DNA of 64,000 nucleotides from Corynebacterium sp. HMSC05H05 (GTDB taxonomy: Bacteria; Actinomycetota; Actinomycetes; Mycobacteriales; Mycobacteriaceae), in assembly GCF_001807265.1 (NCBI RefSeq), contig NZ_KV788391.1, forward strand, positions 24,378 through 88,377. Direction: 5' to 3'. Below are positions 9,034 to 18,810 of this stretch, one piece after another (positions within the stretch are counted from its first letter, which is position 1; each line of letters begins with the position of its first letter). The notes beneath the pieces were generated by a model. That model did no database searches and was not told the origin of the DNA. It saw only the letters and a list, made by a program, of their open reading frames with translations. The position numbers were made by a program, and so were the translations under genes.

Positions 9034-9848
9034 GTGCATTTTGGGCGGACACGTCCTACCTGCTCGGGCAGGGGTTCGTGCAGACGACGCTGGTGGCGTG
9101 CGCGCTGCTGGGCGTGCTGTCCGGCGTGATGGCGCCGCTGATCGTGCTGCGCCAGATGTCGTTTTCGGTGCACGCGACCTCGGAGCTCGCGCTCATGGGC
9201 GCCTCCGCGGCGCTGCTGTTCGGGCTGAACGTCGGCTTCGGCGCGGTGGCTGGTGCTGTGGTGGCAGCGCTAGTGTTGGCCGCGCTTGGACTCAAGGGCC
9301 AGCAAGACTCCGCCGTGGGCGTGGCCATGAGCTTCGGCATGGCGCTGTCCGTGTTGTTCATCCACTTGTACCCGGGGAACTCGAACAGGGCTTTGGCGCT
9401 GCTGACGGGCCAGATTGTCGGCGTGTCGGCGCAGAACGTGGCGCTGCTGGCGGGGACGACGGTATTAGTAGCCGGCGCGGTGCTGGTGCTGTGGCGGCCG
9501 CTGCTGTTCTCCTCCGCGGACCCCGTAATGGCCGCCGCGTGCGGGGTTCCCGTACGGACGATGGCCCTGGTGTTCGCGGTGCTGGTCGGCATCGCGTCGG
9601 CGCAGTCAGTGCAGATCGTCGGCGCGCTGCTGGTGATGTCGCTGCTGATCACCCCCGGCGCGTCCGCCGCTCAAGTCACGGCGAACCCGAAGCTTGCGGT
9701 GGTGCTGTCCGTGGTGTTTGCGGAGGTCGCGGCCGTCGGCGGAATGGTGCTCTCGCTCGCCCCCGGCATGCCAGTGAGCGTGTTCGTGGCCTTTATCTCG
9801 TTCGGGATCTACCTGGTGTGCCGGGTGATCGGCAGGGTGCGGGACTAG
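9030..9848 (+). CDS. znuB: Zinc ABC transporter, permease
   Basis: A 272-residue ABC-3 family integral membrane protein with seven or eight hydrophobic helices, forming the zinc channel with ZnuC. The GTG start overlaps the znuC TGA in a GTGA junction. Its stop codon abuts the stop codon of the convergent DUF2334 gene, with TAG and CTA directly adjacent, so no room is left for a separate terminator. Confidence 0.9.
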   Translation: MSAFWADTSYLLGQGFVQTTLVACALLGVLSGVMAPLIVLRQMSFSVHATSELALMGASAALLFGLNVGFGAVAGAVVAALVLAALGLKGQQDSAVGVAMSFGMALSVLFIHLYPGNSNRALALLTGQIVGVSAQNVALLAGTTVLVAGAVLVLWRPLLFSSADPVMAAACGVPVRTMALVFAVLVGIASAQSVQIVGALLVMSLLITPGASAAQVTANPKLAVVLSVVFAEVAAVGGMVLSLAPGMPVSVFVAFISFGIYLVCRVIGRVRD

Positions 9849-10523
9849 CTAGCGGTACTCCCTGTAATCCGCCGGTTGAGCACCCTTGTCCACCGCTGCG
9901 GCGGCTGCGGCGAGGAAGTCGCGGCGCACCTTCTTCTGCCCCAGCTCGCGCCCGGAGACCGACAAACGGATTGTGTTGCCCTTCTCCGCGCCGCGCTCGG
10001 CGGCCTTGATCACATTGCGGCGCCACCACTTCGCGGCGCCGTACCCCTCACCCACCGACAAGTTGCGGGCCTGCGAGAACTCACCCTGTTCAATGCGGTA
10101 GATGCCCTTCGTGGAGGCGGCGACGGTGAACCCGAACTCACCGAGCACCTTCAGAGTGCCGTCCGACATGCGCCAGCGCGGCGGCGCAAACATGTCCAAG
10201 TCGAATCCCAGCGCGGACATCTGACGCGTCGCGCCTTTGAGACGCAGCCGCGCCTCGTGCTCCCCCAGGCTGGCGAACTCGCTGCGGCGCCCCTGCACCG
10301 GCTGGTCGAAGCCGTTGAGCATGAGGGCGCGGTGTTCGAACTGCTCGGTGAGCCAGGAGCGCGTGGCGTCGTCCTTAGCCAGGTGCCACTTCTTGTCGAT
10401 GTGCGGCGCCACCAACAACGACACCGGCACCCCCTCCCGATCCAGGTCGCGCACCATGCTGGCAACGTCCTCCAACGTCGCGTCGAAGATGGAGGAAATT
10501 GAAACAAGTACGCGCCCAGGCAT
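9849..10523 (-). CDS. DUF2334 protein (polysaccharide deacetylase-like fold)
   Basis: A 224-residue cytoplasmic protein of the DUF2334 group, which resembles polysaccharide deacetylases. It begins MPGRVLVSISSIFDATL, and the typical features are a substrate-pocket HIDKKW segment, the ALMLNGFD strand and FAPPRWRMS. The metal-binding histidines of true deacetylases are not all recognisable, so enzymatic activity is uncertain. A GATAAT hexamer ends 7 bp before the ATG, suggesting a leaderless mRNA. It is transcribed divergently from the following HNH gene. Confidence 0.75.
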   Translation of the reverse strand: MPGRVLVSISSIFDATLEDVASMVRDLDREGVPVSLLVAPHIDKKWHLAKDDATRSWLTEQFEHRALMLNGFDQPVQGRRSEFASLGEHEARLRLKGATRQMSALGFDLDMFAPPRWRMSDGTLKVLGEFGFTVAASTKGIYRIEQGEFSQARNLSVGEGYGAAKWWRRNVIKAAERGAEKGNTIRLSVSGRELGQKKVRRDFLAAAAAAVDKGAQPADYREYR

Positions 10524-10602
10524 AGGGGAAATTATCGCACACCTAGACAGTTAGTGCCGGGTGAAGTTGCAGACAGCGTTTCCGCTGGCAGACCAGTGTT
10601 GT

Positions 10603-10618
10603 TCGAACGGGTGTTCTC
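10603..10618 (+). promoter_or_regulatory. LexA (SOS) box-like site
   Basis: TCGAAC-GGGT-GTTC followed by TC matches the actinobacterial SOS box TCGAAC-N4-GTTCGA except at the last two bases. It lies 30 bp upstream of a TACTAT -10-like hexamer (10648-10653) that probably serves the HNH gene. The position is somewhat far upstream for simple repression. Confidence 0.4.
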
Positions 10619-10687
10619 CTTTGTCTGGCTCGTGTCAGACGGGGTTCTACTATGCGAATTCAAGTGCAATGAAAGGAGGTGCTCCAG

Positions 10688-12163
10688 ATGAGTGCAGTGC
10701 TCGACCAAGCGGTCAACCAAATCGTCGACGGACTGCGTTCGCTCGCCAACGAGATGCGGGAACCGGACTCGCTCCACCTCGCCTCCACCCACGTGGCCAT
10801 GGAGCGCCTCCACGCCTGCCTGCCGCTGCTGTCCAACGCAGACGCCGCGTTCGCTTTCCTCTGCGACCGGGACGGCGCCGGCGCCCTTGTCGGCGCGAAC
10901 CACGCCGTGGAGTATCTGACACGGAGCTTGGGCTTGTCCCGTCGAGAAGCATTCGCTCTCTTGGAGCAGGGCAAGAGGCTCTACGGCGAACCCGAGGTGC
11001 CCGAGCCGGAGCCGAGCGAAAACAAAGAGGACCGCAAACGCAAGGAGCAGGAGGCGGAAGCGCGGCGAAAGAAGGCGCGCGAGGCGCGGGAGCGGGCACG
11101 CCGGGCAGCCGAGAAGGCCAACGCAGAGAAGAAGCGCATCATCACCAACGCGCTCAAAGACCTCAACGAGCACGCCAACCCCGGCTACGAGGAGATCCTC
11201 GCCGAAGCAATGGAGGCAGCCGAATCCCTCACCGCCGAGGAGCTCCGGAAGTTCGTCCGCGACCAGGTCAAGCGCGCCAACAAGCGAGGACGCGACTACG
11301 ACGGCGAGAAAGACCCCCTCGCCGCATGGAAGAAGCGCGGCATCTGGCTCGGGGAACCGGACGCGGACGGCGGCTCCTATTTCAATGGCTACCTCGATGC
11401 TGCGTCACGGGCGAAGCTGGAGGCCTGCCTCGCCGCCGGCGACCACATGGGGTCCAACATGGAAGGCGAGGACGCCGCGAAGCGTGACAGCCGCCGCAAG
11501 CACCAGCGCCGCCTGGACCAGCTCATGAACGTGCTGGACCGCTACGGCGATGCCGCCACGAAATCGCGCGGCGGCGTGGGCACGGTGGTGATCTCGCTGA
11601 CCCTCGACGACCTCTTAGAGGCGGACGCCTTCACCGAGTTCGCCACCAACACCTCGGTGTCGCTGACCCCGCTCGACATCGTGCGTTTGGGGCTTGCCGG
11701 GGACAGCTTCATCCTCCAGCTCGACTCGGCCACCGGCGTCCCGCTTTCCCTCGGCCGCACCCGCCTTGCCTCCGTGGAGCAGAAGCTTGTGTTACTGGCC
11801 ATGCAGGGCGTGTGCGCGTGGAACGGCTGCACCAAGCCGGGCGTCGAGCTCGAAGCACACCACCTGGATTCCTACCTCAGCGGCGGGCTCACCAGCATCG
11901 AAAACCTGGTGCTGCTGTGCCGCGAGCACCACATGTGCAACAACGACAACAAAGACGGCGCCGGAAACAAGGGCCACTTCGGCCGGGACCCCGACACCGG
12001 CGAGGTGCACTACCACCCCGGCAACGGGGGCCCACCTGGGCACACAACCACCTACCAGTACCGCAATTCACCTGGTCAGAGGCTTGCCAAGAAGGCGAGA
12101 TCCCGGCACGGCGGCAACCACAACCGCCCGCCGGACCCTGCCCTATTCGACCCGGACGGTTAA
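10688..12163 (+). CDS. DUF222 domain HNH endonuclease-like protein
   Basis: A 491-residue protein with an N-terminal DUF222 region, a highly charged Lys/Glu/Arg coiled coil (about residues 105-150) and a C-terminal HNH nuclease motif (CAWNGC ... LEAHHLDSY ... NLVLLCREHH). ATG 10688 is chosen because AAAGGAGGT lies 7 bases upstream. Such proteins are often multicopy in corynebacteria and mycobacteria; their role is unknown, and a link to mobile elements or DNA damage is only suspected. A LexA-like box lies upstream. The tail [10 protein letters not shown] ends in a 4-bp convergent overlap with ptrB. Confidence 0.85.
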   Translation: MSAVLDQAVNQIVDGLRSLANEMREPDSLHLASTHVAMERLHACLPLLSNADAAFAFLCDRDGAGALVGANHAVEYLTRSLGLSRREAFALLEQGKRLYGEPEVPEPEPSENKEDRKRKEQEAEARRKKAREARERARRAAEKANAEKKRIITNALKDLNEHANPGYEEILAEAMEAAESLTAEELRKFVRDQVKRANKRGRDYDGEKDPLAAWKKRGIWLGEPDADGGSYFNGYLDAASRAKLEACLAAGDHMGSNMEGEDAAKRDSRRKHQRRLDQLMNVLDRYGDAATKSRGGVGTVVISLTLDDLLEADAFTEFATNTSVSLTPLDIVRLGLAGDSFILQLDSATGVPLSLGRTRLASVEQKLVLLAMQGVCAWNGCTKPGVELEAHHLDSYLSGGLTSIENLVLLCREHHMCNNDNKDGAGNKGHFGRDPDTGEVHYHPGNGGPPGHTTTYQYRNSPGQRLAKKARSRHGGNHNRPPDPALFDPDG

Positions 12164-14241
12164 ACCGCCCCTGCCTTCACCAGCGTCCACGCGTACTCGA
12201 ACGCGGTCTGCTTCCACTTGGCGTAGCGGCCCGACACGCCGCCGTGCCCCGCGGACATCTCCGTCTTCAGCAGGACCTCGCCTGCGGTGCCCACCTCGCG
12301 CAGCTTTGCCACCCACTTCGCGGGCTCGACGTAGAGCACGCGGGTGTCGTTCAGGCTGGTCACCGCGAGGATGTCCGGGTAGTCCTGGGCGGTGATGTTC
12401 TCGTACGGGGCGTACGTCGCCATGTAGTCGTACACCTCAGGGTCGTGGTACGGGTCGCCCCACTCTTCCCACTCCCCCACCGTCAGCGGAAGCTCGGGCT
12501 TGAGGATGGAGGTCAGCGGGTCCACGAATGGCACGATCGCGAGGATGCCGGCGAACTTCTCCGGCGCCATGTTTGCCACCGCGCCCATGAGCAGGCCGCC
12601 GGCGGAGCCGCCCTCGGCCACCAGCTGCTTGGGGGTGGTCAGGCCCAGCTCCACGATGCGGTCGGCGCACGCGATGAAGTCCGTGAACGTGTTGGTCTTG
12701 TGCAGCATCTTGCCGTTGTCGTACCACGCGCGGCCCATTTCGCCGCCGCCGCGCACGTGGGCGCACACCCACACCATGCCGCGGTCGAGCAAACTCAACC
12801 GCGCCACGGAGAACCCGGGGTCCGTGGATGCCTCGTACGAGCCGTAGCCGTACAGCAGCGCGGGCGCGGGGCCTTCGACGCCCTTGCGGCGCACCACCGA
12901 AATCGGCACCTGTTCGCCGTCGGGGGCGGTTGCCCACTCGCGGTAAGCCTCGTACTCGTCCGGGTTGTAGCCGCCCTCGACTTCTTTTTCCTTCAGCAGG
13001 GTCAGCTCGCCGGTCGCGACCGTGTAGTCCAGCACCTGCGAGGGCTGGATGTAGGAGGAGTACACGATGCGCACCACCGGGGCGTCCCACTCCGGGTTGC
13101 CGCCGAGGCCGACGGTGTAGAGCTCCTCGGAGAACTCCAGTTCTTTGAACTCGCCGAAGCCGCCGTCGAGCGATGCCACTGCCAGCCGCGGGATCCCGCC
13201 GCGCCTGTAGGCCATGAACATGAAGTCACGGTAGGTATCGATCGCCTCGACGCGCACGGTCTCGGAGTGCTCCACCAGCACGTCGATCTCCCGCAGGGGC
13301 GCCACAGCGCCAACGGGTGTCGTCGCCACGCAGAAGTTCGGCCCGTGCGCGTTGTGCGTGACCACCCACTGCTCTTCGCCGTCGACGACGCAGAAGTCCG
13401 GGTGGTACTCGATGCCGGCCTCGCGCTCCCACAGCACCTCGAACTCGCCGGTGGGATCAGTCATGTCGAGCACGCGGTACTCGGAGGTCAGCGACGAAGA
13501 CGCGATGATCATGAGGAAGCGTTCCGCGCGGTCCGCGCCCACACCGACGCCGAACTTCTCGTCCGTCTCCTCGTGCACCAGCACGTCCTCGGCAGAAGGC
13601 GTGCCCAGCTTGTGGCGCCAGATCTGGTGGGGCCGCCAGGCGTCGTCGCAGCGGACGTAGAACAGGTAGTCCTCGCCCGCCCAGGTCGCGCCGTAGAAGA
13701 TGCCCTCGAGCTCGTCGTCGAGCAGCTCGCCGGTCTCCAGATTCTTGAACCGCATGGTGAAGCGTTCGTCGCCCTCGGTGTCGAAGGAGTACGCGAGCAG
13801 GCGCCCGGAGGTGGACACGGACGACGCCCCGAGCGAGAAGAACTCGTGCCCGGCGGCGAGCTCGTTGACGTCGAGAAGCACCTGCTCGCCCGGCATGTCT
13901 TCGGTGACCTCGGGCGGGGTCCACGGGTCTTCCGCGGTCGGGATGCGGCAGGAGATGCCGTAGTCCTTGCCCTCGATGGTGCGGCCGTAGTACCACCAGT
14001 CGCCCTGGCGCTGCGGCACGGACATGTCGGTCTCTTTGATGCGGGACTTAATCTCGCCGTAGACCTCGTCCACCAGCCCGGACCACGCGGAAGTCCGCTC
14101 AGACGTATACGCGTTCTCCGCCTCCAGGTGCGCGAGGACTTCGGGGTTGTCCTTGTCACGCAGCCACTCGTAGTTGTCCACGAACTCGCGGCCGTGGAAC
14201 GTGCGGACAATCGGGCGCTTGTCAGCTACGGGTGGGATCAT
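12160..14241 (-). CDS. ptrB: Oligopeptidase B (S9 prolyl oligopeptidase family)
   Basis: A 693-residue S9A peptidase: an N-terminal seven-bladed propeller (about 70-400) and a C-terminal alpha/beta hydrolase domain. The nucleophile serine is in GGSAGG near residue 540, with Asp in LNDTRVLY and His in SAGHGG completing the triad. The family cleaves after basic residues in short peptides, in the cytoplasm. The ATG overlaps the purC stop in an ATGA junction, so the two are translationally coupled, although no functional link to purines is known. Confidence 0.9.
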   Translation of the reverse strand: MIPPVADKRPIVRTFHGREFVDNYEWLRDKDNPEVLAHLEAENAYTSERTSAWSGLVDEVYGEIKSRIKETDMSVPQRQGDWWYYGRTIEGKDYGISCRIPTAEDPWTPPEVTEDMPGEQVLLDVNELAAGHEFFSLGASSVSTSGRLLAYSFDTEGDERFTMRFKNLETGELLDDELEGIFYGATWAGEDYLFYVRCDDAWRPHQIWRHKLGTPSAEDVLVHEETDEKFGVGVGADRAERFLMIIASSSLTSEYRVLDMTDPTGEFEVLWEREAGIEYHPDFCVVDGEEQWVVTHNAHGPNFCVATTPVGAVAPLREIDVLVEHSETVRVEAIDTYRDFMFMAYRRGGIPRLAVASLDGGFGEFKELEFSEELYTVGLGGNPEWDAPVVRIVYSSYIQPSQVLDYTVATGELTLLKEKEVEGGYNPDEYEAYREWATAPDGEQVPISVVRRKGVEGPAPALLYGYGSYEASTDPGFSVARLSLLDRGMVWVCAHVRGGGEMGRAWYDNGKMLHKTNTFTDFIACADRIVELGLTTPKQLVAEGGSAGGLLMGAVANMAPEKFAGILAIVPFVDPLTSILKPELPLTVGEWEEWGDPYHDPEVYDYMATYAPYENITAQDYPDILAVTSLNDTRVLYVEPAKWVAKLREVGTAGEVLLKTEMSAGHGGVSGRYAKWKQTAFEYAWTLVKAGAV

Positions 14242-15134
14242 GCATGCTCCCCCGGCCACTCGGAGAAGCGGCGGCCGGAAAGCCGCTCGTAGGCCTCGAT
14301 GTAGCGGTCGCGGGTGGCTTCCACCACGGAGCCGGGCAGCTCCGGCGGCGTGGTGCCTTCCTCCTGGTCCCAGCCGGACTTCGGGCCGGTGAGCCAGTTG
14401 CGCACGTACTGCTTGTCAAAGCTGGGCTGGCTGCGGCCTTCCTCGTAGCTGTCGGCGGGCCAGTAGCGGGAGGAATCCGGCGTGAGCACCTCGTCCGCAA
14501 GCACGAGCTCACCGTTTTCGTCCAGGCCGAACTCGAGCTTGGTGTCGGCGAGGATGATGCCCTTGGTCTCCGCATAGTCGGCGGCGCGGCGATACACCTC
14601 GAGCGTGGCGTCGCGCAGGCGCTCGGCAAGGTCCGCGCCGAGCTTGCCCGCCATGTGCTCGAAGGTGACGTTAATGTCGTGGTCGCCCTGCTCGGCCTTG
14701 GTGGCGGGGGTGAAAATCGGCTCGTCCAGCTTGGACGCTTCGGTCAGCCCCTCGGGCAGCTTCACGCCGCAGACGCGGCCGGTGGCGTCGTATTCCTTCT
14801 TGCCGGAGCCGGTGAGGTAGCCGCGGGCCACGCACTCGAACGGCACCATGTCCAGCTTCTTCACCACCATTGCGCGGCCGAGGACATCTTCGGGGATGCG
14901 CTCGTCGTCGATCGGGCCGGCCAGGTGGTTCGGCACGTCGGACAGCAGGTCGAAGAAGAACATGGAGGTGGCGGTGAGGATCCGCCCCTTGTCCGGGATC
15001 GCCGGTTCGAGGGAGAAGTCGAAGGCGGAGATGCGGTCGGTCGCGACCATGAGCAGGGTCTGCTCATCCACCTCGTAGATCTCGCGAACCTTGCCGCCGG
15101 AGATGTGTGAGTAATCTGAAAGCTCTGGACGCAT
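14238..15134 (-). CDS. purC: Phosphoribosylaminoimidazole-succinocarboxamide (SAICAR) synthase
   Basis: A 298-residue SAICAR synthetase that joins CAIR and aspartate with ATP. The start at ATG 15134 gives the usual [19 protein letters not shown] terminus; longer versions add sequence that does not look coding. Conserved segments are [29 protein letters not shown] and [17 protein letters not shown] -10 element ends 7 bp before the ATG, so the transcript is probably leaderless. It is coupled to ptrB downstream and shares its promoter region with a divergent lipoprotein gene. Confidence 0.96.
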   Translation of the reverse strand: MRPELSDYSHISGGKVREIYEVDEQTLLMVATDRISAFDFSLEPAIPDKGRILTATSMFFFDLLSDVPNHLAGPIDDERIPEDVLGRAMVVKKLDMVPFECVARGYLTGSGKKEYDATGRVCGVKLPEGLTEASKLDEPIFTPATKAEQGDHDINVTFEHMAGKLGADLAERLRDATLEVYRRAADYAETKGIILADTKLEFGLDENGELVLADEVLTPDSSRYWPADSYEEGRSQPSFDKQYVRNWLTGPKSGWDQEEGTTPPELPGSVVEATRDRYIEAYERLSGRRFSEWPGEHA

Positions 15135-15140
15135 GCGCGC

Positions 15141-15146
15141 TAGTAT
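15141..15146 (+). promoter_or_regulatory. Leaderless -10 element of the divergent lipoprotein gene
   Basis: TAGTAT on the plus strand followed by exactly 7 bases and then the GTG at 15154. It mirrors the purC element on the other strand, so the 19-bp gap between two start codons holds both promoters. Confidence 0.55.
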
Positions 15147-15147
15147 A
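15142..15147 (-). promoter_or_regulatory. Leaderless -10 element of purC
   Basis: TATACT on the minus strand followed by exactly 7 bases and then the purC ATG, which places the transcription start at or next to the start codon. It overlaps a plus-strand -10 hexamer by five bases. Confidence 0.65.
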
Positions 15148-15153
15148 TGCGCC

Positions 15154-15681
15154 GTGAAAAACCGCGCTACCGTTGTCCTCCTCCCGCTTCTTCTCGCAGC
15201 GTGCACCGCACCTTCGGAGTTCAGCGGGGAGATGCCGGAGTTTTACCCTTCGCGCGACGGCGCCACGTTCCGTTTCGGGCAGACCGCCAAGATCGTCACC
15301 GAGGACGTGCGCTACCACGTGCCGGTGCAGTGGGAAGTCACGGTGGATGAGCCCACCACCACCCGCGCGCCCCGCAGCGCCGAACACGCCCGCTCCATCG
15401 TGTGCTTCCCTGTCAGCTTCACCCCGGCTGCCATCGGCGAGTTCCCCATGGATGTCACGGTCGCGTTGCCGGAGCTGTTGCCTATCGACGGCGACCTCGC
15501 CGCCAACGTGGCCGACCCAAATTACTGCGGCGATTGGGACATCACCGGCTACACCGGCGAGCTGGAAGCCAACGAAACCTACACCGGCTTTGTGGCCTCC
15601 TGGGCTGGCAGCGCCGACCCGGGAATTGTCGGCCGCGGCGTCGAGCTGAAAAGCCGCGACGCCACCCTCACGTGGAAGTAA
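15154..15681 (+). CDS. Putative secreted lipoprotein
   Basis: A 175-residue protein I do not recognise. The GTG start at 15154 gives a short signal peptide ending in an LLAAC lipobox, so it is probably lipid-anchored on the outer face of the membrane. The mature part is acidic and beta-rich with two further cysteines (IVCFPV and NYCGDW) that could form a disulphide. It ends one base before the convergent purB stop. The divergent arrangement with purC suggests shared promoter control, but not function. Confidence 0.7.
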   Translation: MKNRATVVLLPLLLAACTAPSEFSGEMPEFYPSRDGATFRFGQTAKIVTEDVRYHVPVQWEVTVDEPTTTRAPRSAEHARSIVCFPVSFTPAAIGEFPMDVTVALPELLPIDGDLAANVADPNYCGDWDITGYTGELEANETYTGFVASWAGSADPGIVGRGVELKSRDATLTWK

Positions 15682-17118
15682 CTACAGGATGTCGCCCGGG
15701 GTGTAGGCGGCGGCCTGCGGATGCGCGTCGACAAGCTGTTGCACCCTCGCGAGCACCCGGTCCACCTGGGACTCCGCCGCGCCGATGAAGGCGTGGCGAT
15801 CCGAAAGTGCCTCCTCCAACTGCGCCTGATCCAGCGGCAGGCGCTCGTCGTCCGCGAGGCGCTCCACCAGGTTCTGTTCCGCGCCGCGCTCGCGCATGTC
15901 CAGCGCCATGGACACCGCGTTTTCCTTGATCACCTCGTGCGCCGTCTCGCGGCCCACGCCGGCGCGCACGGATGCCATGAGGATGCGCGTGGTGGCCAGG
16001 AAAGGCAGGTAGCGGTCCAGTTCGCGGTTGATCATGGCCGGGAAGGCGCCGAACTCGTCGAGGACGGTGAGCATGGTCTCCAGCTGGCCGTCGATGGCGA
16101 AGAACGCGTCCGGCAGCGCCACGCGGCGCACCACGGAGCAGAACACGTCGCCCTCGTTCCACTGCTGGCCGGACAAATCCGCCACCATCGTGAGGTAGCC
16201 GCGGAGGATGACCTGGAAGCCGCCGACGCGCTCGCAGGAACGCGCGTTCATCTTGTGCGGCATGGCGGAAGAGCCAACCTGGCCTTCCTTGAAGCCCTCG
16301 GTGACGGTTTCGTTGCCGGCCATGAGCCGGATCGTGGTGGCCAGCGAGGACGGGCCCGCGCCCAGCTGCACCAGTGAGGACACGACGTCGAAGTCGAGGG
16401 AGCGCGGGTAGACCTGCCCCACCGAATCAAACACGCGGTCAAAGCCGAGGCCTGAAGCGATGCCCTGCTCGAGCTGGGAAAGCTTCTCCTCGTCGCCGCC
16501 CATGAGGTCCAACATGTCCTGCGCGGTGCCCATCGGCCCCTTGATGCCGCGCAGCGGGTACCGCTCCAAAAGCTCCTCAATGCGCTCAACCGCAACTAGA
16601 ATCTCGTCGGCGGCGGAGGCGAAACGCTTGCCCAGGGTGGTGGCCTGCGCCGCCACGTTGTGGGAGCGACCGGCCATGACCAGGGACTTGTACTCGCCGG
16701 CGCGGTTGCCCACGGCCTTCAGCAGCGCAATCGCCTTGTCACGTGTGAGCTCGAGGGCGCGGCGCACCTGCAGCTGCTCCACATTCTCGGTGAGGTCGCG
16801 CGAGGTCATGCCCTTGTGGATTTCCTCGTGGCCCGCCAGCGCGTTGAACTCCTCGATGCGCGCCTTCACGTCGTGGCGGGTGACCCGCTCGCGCTCAGCA
16901 ATGGAATCCAGGTCCACCTGGTCGATGACCTTCTCGTAGTCCTCGATCGCGCCCGGTTCCACGGCGACACCGAGCTCCTGCTGCGCCTTCAGCACCGCGA
17001 TCCAGAGCTGGCGCTCCAGGATGATCTTGTGCTCCGGGGCCCACAGGGTGGCCATCTCCGGGGAGGCGTAACGGTTACTCAAAACATTCGCGTTGTTCGG
17101 CTTCACGGCATTCATCAT
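15682..17118 (-). CDS. purB: Adenylosuccinate lyase
   Basis: A 478-residue lyase of the fumarase/ASL superfamily, acting on SAICAR and on adenylosuccinate. The signature loop is [10 protein letters not shown] (about residue 290), and [13 protein letters not shown] and [11 protein letters not shown] are conserved. The start at ATG 17118 overlaps the purD stop in an ATGA junction; a second ATG follows at once (17115). It is the distal gene of a purD-purB operon. Confidence 0.96.
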   Translation of the reverse strand: MMNAVKPNNANVLSNRYASPEMATLWAPEHKIILERQLWIAVLKAQQELGVAVEPGAIEDYEKVIDQVDLDSIAERERVTRHDVKARIEEFNALAGHEEIHKGMTSRDLTENVEQLQVRRALELTRDKAIALLKAVGNRAGEYKSLVMAGRSHNVAAQATTLGKRFASAADEILVAVERIEELLERYPLRGIKGPMGTAQDMLDLMGGDEEKLSQLEQGIASGLGFDRVFDSVGQVYPRSLDFDVVSSLVQLGAGPSSLATTIRLMAGNETVTEGFKEGQVGSSAMPHKMNARSCERVGGFQVILRGYLTMVADLSGQQWNEGDVFCSVVRRVALPDAFFAIDGQLETMLTVLDEFGAFPAMINRELDRYLPFLATTRILMASVRAGVGRETAHEVIKENAVSMALDMRERGAEQNLVERLADDERLPLDQAQLEEALSDRHAFIGAAESQVDRVLARVQQLVDAHPQAAAYTPGDIL

Positions 17119-18362
17119 AGGGAGATCGCCCCCTCGATCGCGGGGCGGGCGATGTCCTTGCGGTAAAACGCCCCGGGAAGTTCGATGCCGGAGATAACCT
17201 CGTACGCCTCCGCCACGGCTTCCTCGAGCGTCGCGCCCTGCCCGACCACGCCGAGCACGCGGCCGCCGGAGGCAACATACTCGCCGTCCTCCAACGCAGT
17301 GCCGGCGTGCAGCACCCGCGAAGGATCGTCCAGCGCCTCGCCGCTCACAACCCCACCGGTCTTGGCCGCCTGCGGGTAGCCCTCGGCGGCCAGCACCACC
17401 ATGGCGGCGAAGCCGTCGCGCCACTGCAGCGGCTCCACCTCGTCCAGGCGGCCCTCCGCGACGGCGAGCAGCACGTCCGCCAGCGGGGTTTCCAGTAGCG
17501 ACAGCACAGCCTGCGTCTCGGGGTCGCCGAAGCGGGCGTTGAACTCCACCACTGCCGGGCCTTCCGGCCCCCAAGCGGCGCCGACGTACAAAAGGCCCTG
17601 GTACGGGGTCCCGCGGCGCACCATCTCTTCCGCAACCGGGCGCGCGATCGCATCCACGATGGTCTGGACACCGTCCTCGGGCAGCCACGGCAGCGGCGCG
17701 TAGGCGCCCATGCCGCCGGTGTTGGGCCCCTCGTCGTTGTCGTAGGCGCGCTTGTGGTCCTGCGCCGGCAGCAGCGGCACCACCGTCTCGCCGTCCACCA
17801 GGCAGAACAGGGAGACCTCGGGGCCTTCCAGGAAGGATTCGAACAACACCGGGTTGCCAGCCTCGAGCACCGCCTCCGCGTGCGCCTTCGCCTCGGCGCG
17901 GTCCTCGGTGACCACCACGCCCTTGCCGCCTGCCAGGCCGTCGTCTTTGACCACGTAGCGCGGGCCGTACTCGTTCAGCGCGGGTTCAACGTCTTCCGGC
18001 TTCTCAACGCGGGTCGCGGACGCAGTCAGCACACCCGCCGCGGACATCACGTCCTTGGCAAAGGCCTTGGACCCCTCGAGTTGCGCCGCGGCCTTCGTCG
18101 GGCCGAACACCGGCACGCCCGCTTCAACGAGCGCGTCCGCCGCACCCGCTACCAGGGGCACTTCCGGACCGATCACCACAAGCTCCGCGTTGGTTTCGCG
18201 GGCCAGCTCCACGATGGCCTGGGGAGAGGCGACGTCGACGGCGCGTACCGTCGCTAAGCGGGACATGCCCGCGTTACCCGGTGCGACCGTGAGATCGTGG
18301 CCTTGCATTGCGTTGAGAAGGGCGTGTTCGCGGCCGCCCGAGCCGATGACAAGGATGCGCAT
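17115..18362 (-). CDS. purD: Phosphoribosylamine-glycine ligase (GAR synthetase)
   Basis: A 415-residue ATP-grasp enzyme that makes GAR in step 2 of purine synthesis. It starts [15 protein letters not shown], the classic PurD N terminus, with the [18 protein letters not shown]-grasp loop and [10 protein letters not shown] metal site following. A TAAATT hexamer ends 7 bp before the ATG, indicating a leaderless transcript. It is coupled to purB. Confidence 0.96.
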   Translation of the reverse strand: MRILVIGSGGREHALLNAMQGHDLTVAPGNAGMSRLATVRAVDVASPQAIVELARETNAELVVIGPEVPLVAGAADALVEAGVPVFGPTKAAAQLEGSKAFAKDVMSAAGVLTASATRVEKPEDVEPALNEYGPRYVVKDDGLAGGKGVVVTEDRAEAKAHAEAVLEAGNPVLFESFLEGPEVSLFCLVDGETVVPLLPAQDHKRAYDNDEGPNTGGMGAYAPLPWLPEDGVQTIVDAIARPVAEEMVRRGTPYQGLLYVGAAWGPEGPAVVEFNARFGDPETQAVLSLLETPLADVLLAVAEGRLDEVEPLQWRDGFAAMVVLAAEGYPQAAKTGGVVSGEALDDPSRVLHAGTALEDGEYVASGGRVLGVVGQGATLEEAVAEAYEVISGIELPGAFYRKDIARPAIEGAISL

Positions 18363-18369
18363 GCGCCCC

Positions 18370-18375
18370 AATTTA
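18370..18375 (-). promoter_or_regulatory. Leaderless -10 element of purD
   Basis: TAAATT on the minus strand, fitting TANANT, followed by 7 bases (ggggcgc) and the purD ATG. The 31-bp gap to the divergent HIT gene leaves no room for a conventional leader and ribosome binding site on either side. Confidence 0.55.
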
Positions 18376-18393
18376 CCGGTAGCGTCGAGAAGC

Positions 18394-18810
18394 ATGAGCA
18401 CCGTATTCAGCAAGATCATCGCAGGCGACATCCCGGGCCGGATCGTGTACCAGGACGACACCGTCGCCGCCTTCCTCACCATCGAGCCGGTCGCCTACGG
18501 CCACACGCTGGTCGTGCCGGTCGAGGAGATTGACAAGTGGACCGACATCCCGGCGGACCTGTGGGCGCACATGAACGAGGTCGCCCAAAACATTGGCGCG
18601 GTCATCGTGGACAAGTTCAACGCAGAGCGCGCCGGCTACCTCATCGCCGGCTTCGAGGTGCCGCACGCCCACATCCACGTCTTCCCCGCCAACGACATGT
18701 CGGGTTACTCGCTGTCTGCCGCGATGCGTCACGACGAAACCGACGCAGCGAAGATGGACGCCGCCGCGGAAACCATCCGAGAAGCTCTTAAAGCGCAGGA
18801 AGCGAAATAG
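18394..18810 (+). CDS. HIT family protein (histidine triad hydrolase)
   Basis: A 138-residue histidine-triad protein. The catalytic HAHIHVFP motif is near residue 100, and the N-terminal [10 protein letters not shown] and [10 protein letters not shown] strands are typical of the Hint branch, which hydrolyses AMP-lysine or similar nucleoside phosphoramidates. The physiological substrate is not known. It is divergent from purD with a 31-bp gap, and its last 23 bp overlap the 3' end of the convergent sensor kinase gene. Confidence 0.88.
   Translation: MSTVFSKIIAGDIPGRIVYQDDTVAAFLTIEPVAYGHTLVVPVEEIDKWTDIPADLWAHMNEVAQNIGAVIVDKFNAERAGYLIAGFEVPHAHIHVFPANDMSGYSLSAAMRHDETDAAKMDAAAETIREALKAQEAK

Noticed and set aside
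15682..17688. A 668-residue PurB with a long N-terminal extension
   Set aside because: The extension is the shadow frame of purD; PurB begins at 17118 in an ATGA overlap.
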